Source: Anagrus nilaparvatae
Taxonomy: Eukaryota > Arthropoda > Insecta > Hymenoptera > Mymaridae
Length of the DNA stretch: 64,000 bases
NCBI GenBank assembly: GCA_022575985.1
Contig: JAKSXM010000007.1
Span: 54,528,501 to 54,592,500, forward strand
Direction of reading: 5' to 3'
The position numbers and the translations under genes were made by a program. Of the stretch, positions 10,612-20,117 are shown one piece after another; position 1 is the stretch's first letter, and the number at the start of each line of letters is the position of its first letter. The notes under the pieces were generated by a model. It was given only the letters and a program-made list of their open reading frames with translations, was not told the origin of the DNA and ran no database searches.

Positions 10612-13605
10612 ATGATCAAGGTTCTCCAAGGGAACATGCGACACGCACGGGAAGCTGGTGCATTGTTGGATCAAATTGCTCGCGAAGAGGATGCAAATAT
10701 CCTCTTACTAAGCGAGCAATATTACAACATGAACCACAAGTACTGGCTTTCCGATGACACTGGCTGCTGCGCCATATGGCTTCGAGGCAGAGCCCAAACG
10801 TCCCTTACCCAACAAGGGAAAGGGAATTGCCACGTCTGGGCTAAGTGCGGGGAGATAACTTATATAAGTTGCTATCTCTCCCCAAACGACAACTCGGCAG
10901 AGCTGGCCACAAAGCTGGCCAGCATCGAGAACACGGTCCGAACGGTGACTGGTCGCATCATCCTTGGTGGAGACTTCAACGCCAGGGCTCTGGAATGGGG
11001 GATGCCAACGACTAATCCCAGGGGACGAATGGTGCTTGAAATGGCCACTAGGTGCAAACTAGTGGTCCAGAATAGAGGCAACAGGCCTACCTACGAGAGG
11101 CCGGGTTGGGGTGTCTCTATCCCGGACATAACCTTCGCTACAAAAGCTGCGTCCGGGAGAATAGGCGACTGGAGGGTGATGGATGATCAATACAATGGTA
11201 GTGATCATCATTACATCGCCTTCCGGGTATTGGAAGGAAACTCACAACGACCTCCGTACAGGAGGCGCCCCCTGGGTTGGAACGTTCCAAAAATGGACGA
11301 AGATAGATTCGAGGAGTATCTTCGAATCGAGTCACCGTCCATCCCTGCTTGGCATGGAGGGGCCACAAGTCCCCATGAGGCTGAAATCTTAGTTAAGAAA
11401 GTAACGTCTTTATTATGCGGGGCTTGTGATGCCTCGATGCCTCGCCGCAGGCCCTGGAAAGGGAGAAAGCCAGTGTACTGGTGGACTCCCGAAATAGCTG
11501 AGCTCCGGAAGGAATGCCACAGGACACGACGAAAGGCGCAAAGAGCGCGGGACAGACCTGAGGCTGCCGTGCTTTCTCAGGAACACAAGGACGCCAAACA
11601 CCGGCTGGCCAAGGCCATCCGTCAAAGCAAGGCCCGATGTCTGTGTTCATTACGCGATGATGTAAACAAGGCCCCTTGGGGCCTAGGTTACAAAGTCGTA
11701 ATGGGCAAGTTAAACCGGGGGTCCGACAACATGATGGACGCGGCGTCGACTGAACGGATCGTCGGTGCTCTCTTCCCTGAAAGGCCCATCCGGGAAAACC
11801 CGGTTGAGGTGATACCCAGGGAGGAAGTGCCGCTGTTCAGCGAAGGCGAGATGGTCAAGGCCATAAAGGCCATGAAAAATGGTAAGGCGCCGGGGCCGGA
11901 CGGGATACCAGCGGAAGTGCTCAAAAGAGCGGTTAAAGTAATCCCTGGTATCCTGTTAAACATGTTCAATGCGTGTTTGGTGGCTGGAGTGTTCCCAAAG
12001 CAGTGGAAGGTGGCACGTCTCGTGCTCTTGAACAAGGGCAAGGGAGGAGCCCCGGACTCTCCATCATCTTACAGACCTTTGTGTATGTTAAATACCATTG
12101 GTAAGGTGATGGAGAGTATGCTCCGGGCAAGGCTCAGAAGGGCAATCGAGGAGGGCGGTGGTCTCTCCGAGGAGCAGCATGGCTTTCGTGAAGGGCATTC
12201 CACGATAGACGCCATCCGGCGTGTCGTGGATACCGTAAAGGCTGAGAGGGAAAAGCGGCCTGCAATTCGCAAGGACGTCCTTCTGGTAACGCTGGACGTC
12301 AAAAACGCTTTCAACTCGGCCAGGTGGGATGACATGATCCGGTCTCTCGAGTACGATTTCCAGATACCCAGCTATCTGGGTAACGTACTAAAGGATTACC
12401 TGCGGGACCGGAGACTGCTCTACGACACGCTCGATGGAAGGCGTGAAAGGGTTTTGAGTGCAGGCATCGCGCAGGGCTCGGTTCTTGGACCGGACCTGTG
12501 GAATGCCTTTTACGATGGCTTGTTGCGCGTCCACCTCCCGGAAGGAGTTTCCCTGATCGGGTACGCCGACGACGTGGCCCTGACCATAACTGGCAGGGAC
12601 ATGGAAGTGACCCAGGAGAGGTTGAATCTAGTCATGAGACGGATCAACCTCTGGATGGGCGATCACGGGCTCCAGCTTGCGATCCCAAAAACGGAGATTG
12701 TACTGCTGACCCGTCGAAGGGTTCCCACCGACTTCGATGTAATTATCGACGACGGCGGAAACCCTCACACGATCCGAACCAGAACATCGGTGAAATACCT
12801 GGGAGTTCAGCTTGATAACAAGCTGACCTTCTGGGAGCAATTTCAGAGGTCGTGTGAAAAGGCAGCGTCGGTCGCATCCTCCCTGTCAAGGCTCATGGCC
12901 AACATTGGGGGACCCAAACCAGGGAAGCAAAGGCTCCTGATGTCAGTCGTCAACTCTGTCCTGCTTTTCGGATCTGAAGTCTGGGCGAAGACCACAGAAA
13001 TTGCCAAGTACAGACATAAGATATCGTCTGTACAGAGGCAAGCGGCAGTGAGGATCGCCTGCGCGTACCATACGGTATCGCTCGAGGCGATCCAGGTTGT
13101 TGCTTCGGTGATACCCATCGACCTGCTAGCGTTGGAGCGGAAATTCATCTACGAGAGCGTAGATGAGCGCGAAGTGGCTTCCACTCGCGCCCGCTTCAAC
13201 TCTATGAAAGCATGGAATAAACGATGGAAAAAGAACCAAGAGAAGAATGCTCTATGGACGCGCAGACTGATCTCAAACCTGCAGGCATGGATGGGACGAC
13301 AGCATGGGGAGGTGGATTTCCACCTTACCCAGTTCTTAACCGGACACGGGTATTTCCGTGTCATGTTGAGGCATTGGCATAAGGTGGCAACAGAGGAGTG
13401 CTTGCACTGCCCAGGCGAGAAGGATACAGTAGAGCACACATTCTTCGAATGTGTTCGCTACTCGGGGGGCCGCCCGCCCTTCCCGATTTGGAGGCCGGAG
13501 ACGGTGGTCCCGGAAATGCTACGGAGTTCCGAAAACTGGAACAAAGTAGCAGAGTACGTAAGGGCCACCTTGTTGAAGAAAAAGGAGGAGGGCTTTCTAT
13601 CGTAG
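10612..13605 (+). CDS. R1-clade LINE ORF2: endonuclease-reverse transcriptase
   Basis: This enzyme drives target-primed reverse transcription in the nucleus. The ATG at 10612 (MIKVLQGNMRH) was chosen because the frame opens only at 10552 and this is the first ATG; ORF1 ends 51 bases upstream in another frame. Domains are as follows. The apurinic-type endonuclease is at about residues 1-210, with LLSEQYY, GGDFNAR (Asp121, Asn123) and SDHH (Asp198, His199). The RT starts around KNGKAPGPDGIPAEVLK, with LDVKNAFNSA (motif A, Asp562), AQGSVLGP and YADD (651-654). A C-terminal block WTRRLISNLQAWM...FLTGHGYF precedes CLHC...HTFFEC, a CCHC finger. At 997 codons it has the normal length and no stop or frameshift, and the EN and RT metal-binding residues look intact. 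It could be active in cis only if ORF1 were supplied. Confidence 0.96.
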   Translation: MIKVLQGNMRHAREAGALLDQIAREEDANILLLSEQYYNMNHKYWLSDDTGCCAIWLRGRAQTSLTQQGKGNCHVWAKCGEITYISCYLSPNDNSAELATKLASIENTVRTVTGRIILGGDFNARALEWGMPTTNPRGRMVLEMATRCKLVVQNRGNRPTYERPGWGVSIPDITFATKAASGRIGDWRVMDDQYNGSDHHYIAFRVLEGNSQRPPYRRRPLGWNVPKMDEDRFEEYLRIESPSIPAWHGGATSPHEAEILVKKVTSLLCGACDASMPRRRPWKGRKPVYWWTPEIAELRKECHRTRRKAQRARDRPEAAVLSQEHKDAKHRLAKAIRQSKARCLCSLRDDVNKAPWGLGYKVVMGKLNRGSDNMMDAASTERIVGALFPERPIRENPVEVIPREEVPLFSEGEMVKAIKAMKNGKAPGPDGIPAEVLKRAVKVIPGILLNMFNACLVAGVFPKQWKVARLVLLNKGKGGAPDSPSSYRPLCMLNTIGKVMESMLRARLRRAIEEGGGLSEEQHGFREGHSTIDAIRRVVDTVKAEREKRPAIRKDVLLVTLDVKNAFNSARWDDMIRSLEYDFQIPSYLGNVLKDYLRDRRLLYDTLDGRRERVLSAGIAQGSVLGPDLWNAFYDGLLRVHLPEGVSLIGYADDVALTITGRDMEVTQERLNLVMRRINLWMGDHGLQLAIPKTEIVLLTRRRVPTDFDVIIDDGGNPHTIRTRTSVKYLGVQLDNKLTFWEQFQRSCEKAASVASSLSRLMANIGGPKPGKQRLLMSVVNSVLLFGSEVWAKTTEIAKYRHKISSVQRQAAVRIACAYHTVSLEAIQVVASVIPIDLLALERKFIYESVDEREVASTRARFNSMKAWNKRWKKNQEKNALWTRRLISNLQAWMGRQHGEVDFHLTQFLTGHGYFRVMLRHWHKVATEECLHCPGEKDTVEHTFFECVRYSGGRPPFPIWRPETVVPEMLRSSENWNKVAEYVRATLLKKKEEGFLS

Positions 13606-13787
13606 ATTGCTCTCCTGTCACTAGGCAGGGGGAAGGCAGCGGCCAGTTGCCTAGGCTGCGCGTCCCAAACTGAAGTTATACCTGAAAAGGGAGTTCCGGT
13701 TTGGGACAAACAAGCGCAGGGGGTTTAAAGTGTGTTTATCCAGTAAGAATCTGGGGCGTAGCCGGCGACCGCGTTCGTCGGTGGTCT

Positions 13788-13814
13788 CCCAGTTGTGCAC
13801 TTTGTGCAACTGGG
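13788..13814 (+). ncRNA. 3' UTR stem-loop 1
   Basis: CCCAGTTG pairs with CAACTGGG, with an inner CAC/GTG pair and a TTT loop. The truncated copy near 32910-32935 has a different sequence that still pairs (GTTGTAC with GTACAAC), suggesting the structure was kept. R1-clade RTs recognise 3' UTR RNA, so a role in template recognition is plausible. Confidence 0.55.
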
Positions 13815-13818
13815 CGGT

Positions 13819-13860
13819 CATGGAAATTTGCGGGTCTTTAAGGCCCGCAAACACTCCATG
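13819..13860 (+). ncRNA. 3' UTR stem-loop 2
   Basis: CATGGA...TCCATG encloses TTTGCGGG...CCCGCAAA, a two-part stem just before the A run. It is seen directly in sequence; its function is inferred only from position. Confidence 0.5.
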
Positions 13861-14191
13861 GCTGATGTAAGATTCACATATTTCCCATAAAAAAAAAAAA
13901 AAAAAAAAAAATATTAACTGTAAAAATCATTATAAAGTAGGTGATTATAATATAGATATATTAAAAAATGATATGTTGAATAATGATTTTCTTAGCGAAA
14001 TATTGAACAAAGGTTACTTACCATTATTTCAATCAATAACAAGACCTAATTTAAGAATAGGATCGGGATCATGTATTGATAATGTATTTACTAAGACAGA
14101 ATTCAATGCCAATCTATAATCTATAAACCACTTATTACTGATTATTACCCATTGTTTACAATTATAAACTCTGATAGTATCGTAAATTATA

Positions 14192-15253
14192 GCGTTGCTA
14201 TAAGACCCGGAAATGCTAAATTTCATAAGTGCGCGGAAGATTATTGATGCGCGATAGTTTGTATAAGAAATGATTGATTTGTGTAATAAATAATAGCGGC
14301 ACACACGCACGACACACGAAAAATATAGAGTGACCGCAAAGGCGACGAAGGAGAAGAGAGAGAGGACAAAAAAAGAGGAGCCGGCAACGAGCATTCATGT
14401 GCGGACCTTGATTGAATTAGGCACATGTTTTTAATGATAATAAGAAAGTTTTGATAAATTAGTAAAGTTTTATTAGAATTGAATTGATAAAGTAATAGAT
14501 TAAAGTGATCCAGTATTTAAAAAGATAATTGATTAATAAATTATATTAGTTAATAATATGGTCGCGGCTAGAATCAGTAATTAAGTGTATATTATCTAAA
14601 TTGATTAATAAGCCTTTAAAACATTACAAGATTCTCATAGCGGACATCTTTATTATTACTGCTTGGAGTCAACGAAATTGTATTGAAATATATATATTGA
14701 AGGATTTTCGAAATAGTTTATTTAATAATTAAAGCAAGGTTTTTTTTGGTTATAATTGGAAATTAGATTAAGAAAAGAGTCTGCTGAAGTAAGGTAATGA
14801 ACAAGAAATATTATTGTGTGTGTCGTGAAGAAGTTTTATGAAAAAGTTACGTTTTATGAAATTCGAAGTGATATTATAGCGGTATATGATTATGAAAATA
14901 GACAATTTTATTGACAGTGAAATATGGTTAGATTTAATTATAAAGTGTAAAATATTAATAGAAATAGTTAAATAGTTTGAATAAAATGATTTGTTTATAT
15001 ATTTTTATTAATTAAATAAAGTGAGTTTTTATTATTACAAGTGATACCCCTTTCACCTCCCCTCGTCAGCATTATTGATAAATTCCCGCGATCCCAGGAA
15101 TTAGAATCAACCTCGTGCCATCGTTATAATATACATATATATTGACGCGCGCTTGTGTTTTTACGACTCCCTTTTGCATAGAAACAGTTAAAGTTTTATA
15201 TTAGATTTTTAGAATAATAATCGTGGTCATTCCGAGAGGGCGGAAATAGCCAC
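14192..15253. mobile_element. Unclassified 1.06-kb insertion in the LINE
   Basis: LINE protein similarity stops at about 14186 and resumes at about 15263. ATTATA stands on both sides (14186-14191 and 15254-15259), consistent with a target duplication. Ends are GCGTTGCTATAAG and GGAAATAGCCAC; the inner GTTGCTAT and GTGGCTAT (reverse of the right end) are only loosely inverted. It holds a GA-rich tract (14340-14380), an A+T-rich middle and a CCTTTCACCTCCCC tract near 15050. There is no coding frame of note: the 121-codon minus frame spans the junction and is spurious. A solo LTR or a MITE would both fit. Confidence 0.55.
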
Positions 15254-15262
15254 ATTATAAAA

Positions 15263-15345
15263 TAAAAACATTAATATTGAATATAATAAAATACTTGATT
15301 ATCGTAAACTCTTAGCAGAGGCTGCTAATTTTGATTGAAATTAAA
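15263..15345 (+). pseudogene. LINE endonuclease-RT linker fragment
   Basis: Translation gives NINIEYNKILDYRKLLAEAA, then NFDW, the kind of linker found between EN and RT in CR1/Jockey-like ORF2 proteins. It connects the 14.1-kb EN piece with the 15.9-kb RT piece and shows that both flanking segments are insertions. It ends in an (ATTAAA)-like simple repeat. Confidence 0.65.
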
Positions 15346-15915
15346 AAAAATTAAAATTAAAATTAAAATTTGTAATTAAAAATTGGATCAATTAATAAAG
15401 TACTCTTTCTAATTAAACATTGATTTTTTTATACATTGATCATGAATTAATAGTATTTTTTTATTTGATAAAAACGATAATTTATAATTTAAAATAATTT
15501 TTATTATTGCTCAAAATTTTAATTTTATAAAGATTTTTTTTAATTATTAATTTTATTTTTTATTAACTTAAATATGTTTATATTTATATACATAAAATAT
15601 AAACATAAATGTAAATATAAAAATATATAAATAAAAATAAATAAACTATATAGTAATATATTAACATAAAGGCAAAGCGCTCTCTCCAATTCTGTTTTTC
15701 AAAACTTAGTTTTTCATTACTTTAGGGTTTTGAAACTCGGAATCTAGATGTAAACCCGGAATAACCCTACTTCCGAGTTTTAAAACATAGAAATAGTCTG
15801 ATTCAGGTTTTCAATTCTCTTTACGCTGAGAACTAAGTTTCAAAACTCGGAATAACGCTAAAACAGGGTTTTGTTTTTAAAATTTCCGAGTTTACGGCTC
15901 TGTGTGTATATGTTA
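15346..15915. repeat. A+T-rich segment with paired CCGAGTTT/AAACTCGG hairpins
   Basis: This segment separates the linker from the RT domain, where the LINE protein would have about 60-80 residues, so part or all of it is inserted. Between about 15726 and 15895 the word AAACTCGGAA and its complement TTCCGAGTTT alternate, forming two successive hairpin-type pairs with related variants such as AACCCGGAAT. No TSD or terminal repeat could be fixed. Confidence 0.45.
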
Positions 15916-16261
15916 AAAAATCATACAAAAATAAAAAAATAAATAAAAATATTGCTAGAAAAGAATAGATTACAAAAGGAATTCTAATATCTATAAATAA
16001 CAAAGAGTTAATGTATAATTTAATAAAAAATTATAGATCTAAAAAAAAATTAGTAAAAAAATACAATAAATTATGTAAAATATTAAAAAAACTATTAGCT
16101 TAGCAAAAATTATTAATGATAATAAAAGAGTACATGAAATTAAAAATGATTCAAAAAAAATCTGGGAATTTATAGATAACAAAATTGATAGAAATAAGAT
16201 TAGAATTAAGAAAAACATACAAATAAATGTAAACGGTAAGTTAGAGTCAAGTGATATTAAA

Positions 16262-17842
16262 ATGGCAAATCATTTTAATAATTATTATAACAATATCGGT
16301 AACGAATTGGCTAATAAAATACCCCAAGTTGAAGTAAATTATAAAAATATAAAACCTACATGTAGTTCTCTTTATACGTCTGAAACCAACTCCTATGAAG
16401 TACTTAAAATAATAAATAATTTAAAAGACATTAGTGGTGGAATTGACAAAATAAACGCCAATACATTGCGTACTCTAGTTAATTTTATATCAAATCCCTT
16501 GGCTCACACAATAAATTTGTCTATATCATTAGGCACTTGGCCTATAGAATTAAAAAAATCAATAATTGTTCCAATATATAAGAGTGGTAAAAAGTCAATG
16601 GCGTGCAATTATAGACCTATATCACTATTATCAAACTTAGACAAAGTCTTTGAAAAAATAGTTCACAATAAACTCAGCTCTTTTCTTGTAAAGAATGCAG
16701 TATTATCTGACAGGGAATTTGGTTTTTTAAAAGACCTTGGAGCCAAAGATGCCTTACATAATGTTAATGATTTAATATATAATGGCTTAAATAATAATTC
16801 TGCGACAATTGGTACTTTTCTTGATCTGAGTAAGGCTTTTGATATCGTAAACCATAGCATTTTAATTTCTAAATTAGAAATATACGGTATCAGAGGTATT
16901 GCTTTAGATCTAATTAAAAATTGCTTAATTGATAGACTACATGCAGTTAAATTTCAAGACAATATAAGTGATTTTAGAAATATAAATATTGGAGTTCCCC
17001 AGGGGTCTGGGGAACTGTCTATCCTGGGGCCTCTTCTATTTGTATTGTATATCAATGACTTTTTAAATACATCATCTCTTATATTTTCTTATGCAGATGA
17101 TACTGCAGTTTTCTCTATAGAAAAAAATTGGGAAGTAGCTAAAACGCCAATGATTAAAAAGTTTGAAATAATAAATAAATGGTTACAAGCTAACAAACTT
17201 ACACTTAATTTAGAGAAAACTCAGTTCATAACTTTTGGATGTTATAAATCAAGCTTACCTGATAATAGTTTTCAACTAAGTATTGATAGTAATATAATTA
17301 ATAGAACAGAATCATGCAAGTATCTTGGTGTATATTTTGACCAGTTTTTAAAATGGAATAAACATATTGAATATGTATCAAATAGAAGAAAATACCTAAT
17401 CTATATCTTTTATAAATTAAAACATTTGGATAAAACAGTCCTAAGAATAATTTATTATGCATTATTTATGAGTATAGTACAATATGGTATCTCTATATGG
17501 GGCTGTACCTATAATAATTCCAAAAAAGTATTAAATTCATACCAAAATAAAATTATTAAATTAATTAATGATGAAAACATTACTTTTCTAAATATTAATC
17601 AACTTTTTACTATGAACTCCTTATTATTTTACTTTGAAAGATTACAGATTAAGTATATAAATTCTAAGCAAATAAGTAGAAAAAAAAATTTACCACTACC
17701 TGATATTTTTAAAACCATATATAAGAAAAGACCTTATATTGTATCTATAAATAATTTCAATAATTTACCTAATAATATAAAATCAATAACATTTAATAAT
17801 AATAAAACCTTAAAACGAAGAATAACATCACAATTAACCTAA
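16262..17842 (+). CDS. CR1/Jockey-like LINE reverse transcriptase (ORF2 C-terminal part)
   Basis: This is the reverse transcriptase of the older LINE, an open frame of 526 codons; similarity begins upstream near 15935 without an ATG, so this is not a true start. Visible blocks are NHFNNYYNNIG, CNYRPISLLSNLDKVFEKI, FLDLSKAFDIVNH (motif A), YADDTAVFS (residues 277-285, catalytic Asp pair intact), KTQFITFG and KYLGVYFD. The C-terminal thumb YGISIWG and a basic end (KTLKRRITSQLT) follow. The motif that normally reads GVPQGSILGP here reads GVPQGSGELSILGP, four residues longer, from a 12-bp insertion at about 17006-17017. That motif lines the active site, so the enzyme is probably dead despite the open frame. 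Codon use is extremely A+T-rich. Confidence 0.9.
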   Translation: MANHFNNYYNNIGNELANKIPQVEVNYKNIKPTCSSLYTSETNSYEVLKIINNLKDISGGIDKINANTLRTLVNFISNPLAHTINLSISLGTWPIELKKSIIVPIYKSGKKSMACNYRPISLLSNLDKVFEKIVHNKLSSFLVKNAVLSDREFGFLKDLGAKDALHNVNDLIYNGLNNNSATIGTFLDLSKAFDIVNHSILISKLEIYGIRGIALDLIKNCLIDRLHAVKFQDNISDFRNINIGVPQGSGELSILGPLLFVLYINDFLNTSSLIFSYADDTAVFSIEKNWEVAKTPMIKKFEIINKWLQANKLTLNLEKTQFITFGCYKSSLPDNSFQLSIDSNIINRTESCKYLGVYFDQFLKWNKHIEYVSNRRKYLIYIFYKLKHLDKTVLRIIYYALFMSIVQYGISIWGCTYNNSKKVLNSYQNKIIKLINDENITFLNINQLFTMNSLLFYFERLQIKYINSKQISRKKNLPLPDIFKTIYKKRPYIVSINNFNNLPNNIKSITFNNNKTLKRRITSQLT

Positions 17843-18030
17843 TATATTTTCTTTTTTGATTTTAAATATTTAAAAGATCACATATAAGAGACTATATGTA
17901 GTCACAGACACTTAAATAGTGACTCTTGGGGTACAAGAATTTAATTTTGTATATAATGTAATGTATTAGATAATGTATAGAATGTTTTTTGTATTAATTT
18001 TGGTTGAATAAAGAAAGAAAGAAAAGAATA
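17843..18030 (+). other. 3' UTR and simple-repeat tail of the CR1/Jockey-like LINE
   Basis: About 160 bp follow the TAA stop. They end with AATAAA and then AGAAAGAAAGAAAAG. A short microsatellite tail rather than poly-A is usual for CR1/L2-type elements. Confidence 0.65.
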
Positions 18031-18195
18031 TTAAAATTTATCAAAAATTTATCAAATTATTTATCTCGGTTGAAGGACAGGTGTTTTTTTTCAATAGAAC
18101 AAGTGTTACATTACGTGTATTTTGAATGCATTTATACAGGTATAAGCTTTTTAAGTGAAAGGTTCCCTTTCGGTGACAGCAGATATGTAAAATGA

Positions 18196-18800
18196 GCTTT
18201 TATAAAATCTGTCCTACAGAAGTTGGTGGAGAAAAAGAAAGCGGTAAGGATTCAGATAAAGAAGCATCTAGAAGATTACGTTGTGAACGTCTTGTTGCTT
18301 CATCAGGTTCCTTGAATTGTGATAAAAGATATGGATATTAAGCTATGTACTAGTACCAGCTTAAAATATTTTCTACGCGATTTTCATGTTAACCAGTTTA
18401 ATTCATTTCTCAGTGAAGTTATAGAGACACGCTCATAATTGACAACGCCAAAGATAAAGCTTATAGCTACATTCGAAATCTTCTCAATTTTATCCATGAG
18501 TGTACCATAAAGAGCATCATAGACTAGACAACAGTAGTAAAGAAATGGATCATTTAAAGAAGTTACTAATAATTTGCGAAGTTCATGAGATAGTAATCTA
18601 GATTTTAAACGTAAGCAATGCAAAGTATAATGTACTTTATGGTTACATTGGAAACTGTTGTAGAAGGAATATTAGAATTGTATTGTTTAGTTAGAAAACA
18701 ATTCCAAAGTTTATATATTTGATTTTATTAAGGTTAAGTTTCAGATATTTATCTCTTGTCCAGTCTACAAAACTTAATAATCATTGTTATTTTTATGAGA
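18196..18800 (-). pseudogene. Jockey-like RT, C-terminal relic
   Basis: Read on the minus strand, it gives FVDWTRDKYLKLNLNKIK (about 18770-18715), the post-YADD block of LINE RTs. An open 79-codon stretch follows (18623-18384: LKSRLLSHELRKLL, then SLNDPFLYYCCLVY), ending ELNWLT. After a stop and a frameshift it continues with KSRRKYFKLVLVHSLIS and PYLLSQFKEPDEATRRSQRN (about 18300-18240). The catalytic part is missing. It resembles the family represented at 33.15-33.62 kb (FADD part), but whether both come from one element cannot be told. Confidence 0.75.
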
Positions 18801-19790
18801 ATAAATGGGTAAATGTAAATTTTTAAGACTGGCTTCCACAACCTAGTACTTTTTCGGAAAACTTAAAAGTAAATAATAATAAAAATATTATAAGTGCCCG
18901 TTAAAGTAATGTAATCATAACTTTTCTCCTTTGGACTATTCTTTAAATTTCAAAGCTATTTTTCTAAATAAAATATCTTATTATAAACGCAACAGTATTT
19001 TAGGGTCTCACTTTAAATAATTTTTGACTCTTAAAAAATCCTTTTTGAACAAACAATGTTCAGGTAAATTATCCAACATAGAAATTTTGAAATTCAAAAT
19101 GATTAATATTGAAATTTGCATTTTAAATATATGATATTTTAAAAATATTAGGTTTATAATAATTGAATAAACCAAAAAATTTATTTCAATCAATTAAAAA
19201 AGTTTTAAAATTAAAAAAAAAAATTTTTATCAGCTATATGCTTATATTTACGATAACGTAAACTGTATAATAAATAATTAAGCATTGATGCGTTCATTTA
19301 AATTGCTATTTTCGTGGGTGATAGACAGTATAAACAATAAATTTTATCGGCTTTGAGAGGATCTGCATAATCCGATGCAGATTAACCCTCAAGCTATCAC
19401 ACCTTTGCAGTTATAGCTTGTAGCTTTCACATAAAAATTAAAGCGAAACTCGAACGATGGTCACGTTTAACAAAAGAGTATAATGACAGCTAAAAAAAAT
19501 ATAGAAAATAAACACACGTTTAGCATGTTTAAAAATATATTAAAAAACATTTCTTAAAAGTAATTAAAATGAATTTTTGACTATTTTCCGAAATTTTTTT
19601 CTAAATTAACACGAATTTCTAACTAATTTAAAATTTAAATAACTCTATTTATATTAAGTGTACCTAGCATAAATAAATATATATTAGCAAAAAAATTAAA
19701 AATGTAACAATTGAAGACTGTGGGCTAATTTTTGTCCATCAGAATTTTATAGCTTTTTAATAGTTTTCTTTTTCAATTTAGAGATAGTTA
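18801..19790. other. A+T-rich stretch, no gene seen
   Basis: No protein motif or clear repeat end was found on either strand. A small palindrome TCTGCATAATCCGATGCAGA lies near 19363. Confidence 0.45.
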
Positions 19791-19844
19791 TCACCTCCTA
19801 TAATTAGGGTTATACCCAAATTAGAGAAATTAATTTTAGATCTG

Positions 19845-20010
19845 CTTCCGAAATATTGCAAAAAAAAAACCTTAAAATGGGGTAGTTATTATTATTTCAT
19901 GTCCTAATTTCCATCCACTTGGGACCCCCGATTGCGTATTCCAGAACCTACACATACCCACTTTCATATCCTAATTTTTTTGGTCGCATGTTCTGGAAAA
20001 AGTTATGTGA
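19845..20010 (+). repeat. Dispersed repeat E, copy 1
   Basis: It matches 40430-40595 in the same orientation; shared words include AAATATTGCA, GATTGCGTATT, CAGAA and CTAATTTTTTTGGTCGCAT. The repeat is non-coding and its ends are not defined. Confidence 0.65.
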
Positions 20011-20117
20011 TTTAGTGAAAGCTTAGTGAAAGTTTAGTCAAATTTAGTGAAATAACGTAAGTTACTGAAAAAACCGGTTATGGTCTTTTTTAAATAGTTT
20101 AAACTTTTAAATTAATA

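Larger units (their letters stand above)
6872..13911 (+). mobile_element. Full-length R1-clade non-LTR retrotransposon (7.04 kb)
   Basis: This is a GC-richer block in A+T-rich DNA. It has a 1.8-kb 5' region, ORF1 with three CCHC knuckles, ORF2 with endonuclease, RT and a C-terminal CCHC, a structured 3' UTR and a run of about 23 A. The sequence AATATTAACTGTAAAA stands before it (6856-6871) and again after the A run (about 13910-13925), giving a target duplication of 14-16 bp. It sits inside the EN domain of another LINE. ORF2 motifs and the WTRRLI...QFLTGHGYF block match the R1/TRAS/Waldo clade as I know it. The target looks like unique sequence rather than rDNA or telomere repeats, so this is probably a dispersed member. 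Confidence 0.93.
13606..13911 (+). other. 3' UTR and poly-A of the R1-clade LINE
   Basis: About 283 bp of GC-rich 3' UTR precede a run of A from 13889. The last 130 bases fold readily into two stem-loops, listed separately. The truncated copy at 32820-33139 preserves this region in inverted orientation, including the CCGGTTTGGGACAAACAAGCG block. Confidence 0.85.
6492..14185 (+). pseudogene. LINE endonuclease domain, split and frameshifted
   Basis: This is an apurinic/apyrimidinic-type endonuclease domain of the older LINE, which would nick target DNA to prime reverse transcription. Visible blocks are NIRSFNSNFNLFETY and CSESW near the start (about 6495-6600), then GDYNIDIL after the R1-clade insertion (about 13940). 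RPNLRIGSGSCIDNVFTK follows (about 14042-14097), and then TDYYPLF, the counterpart of the SDH-P motif with His replaced by Tyr. At least two frameshifts (near 6620 and near 14115) and the 7-kb insertion make it non-functional. The insertion falls between the two halves of the domain, and the protein similarity continues directly across it. Confidence 0.8.
6241..18030 (+). mobile_element. CR1/Jockey-like LINE interrupted by three insertions
   Basis: Pieces of one A+T-rich non-LTR retrotransposon appear in order: a possible ORF1 tail (6241-6480), an apurinic-type endonuclease (about 6492-6871 and 13926-14185), an EN-RT linker (about 15263-15345), a pre-RT and RT domain (about 15916-17842), and a 3' UTR ending in an AAAG/GAAA simple tail near 18005-18030. 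The pieces share base composition and codon use (Asn, Lys and Ile with A/T third positions). The gaps hold an R1-clade LINE (6872-13911), an unclassified 1.06-kb element and a hairpin-rich segment. A microsatellite tail rather than poly-A and the CIDNVFTK-type EN end suggest CR1/L2/Jockey relatives; the clade is not fixed. The true 5' end is uncertain. Confidence 0.8.

Noticed and set aside
14029..14394. 121-codon minus-strand frame
   Set aside because: It spans the junction between the LINE endonuclease relic and an insertion, so it did not evolve as one frame.
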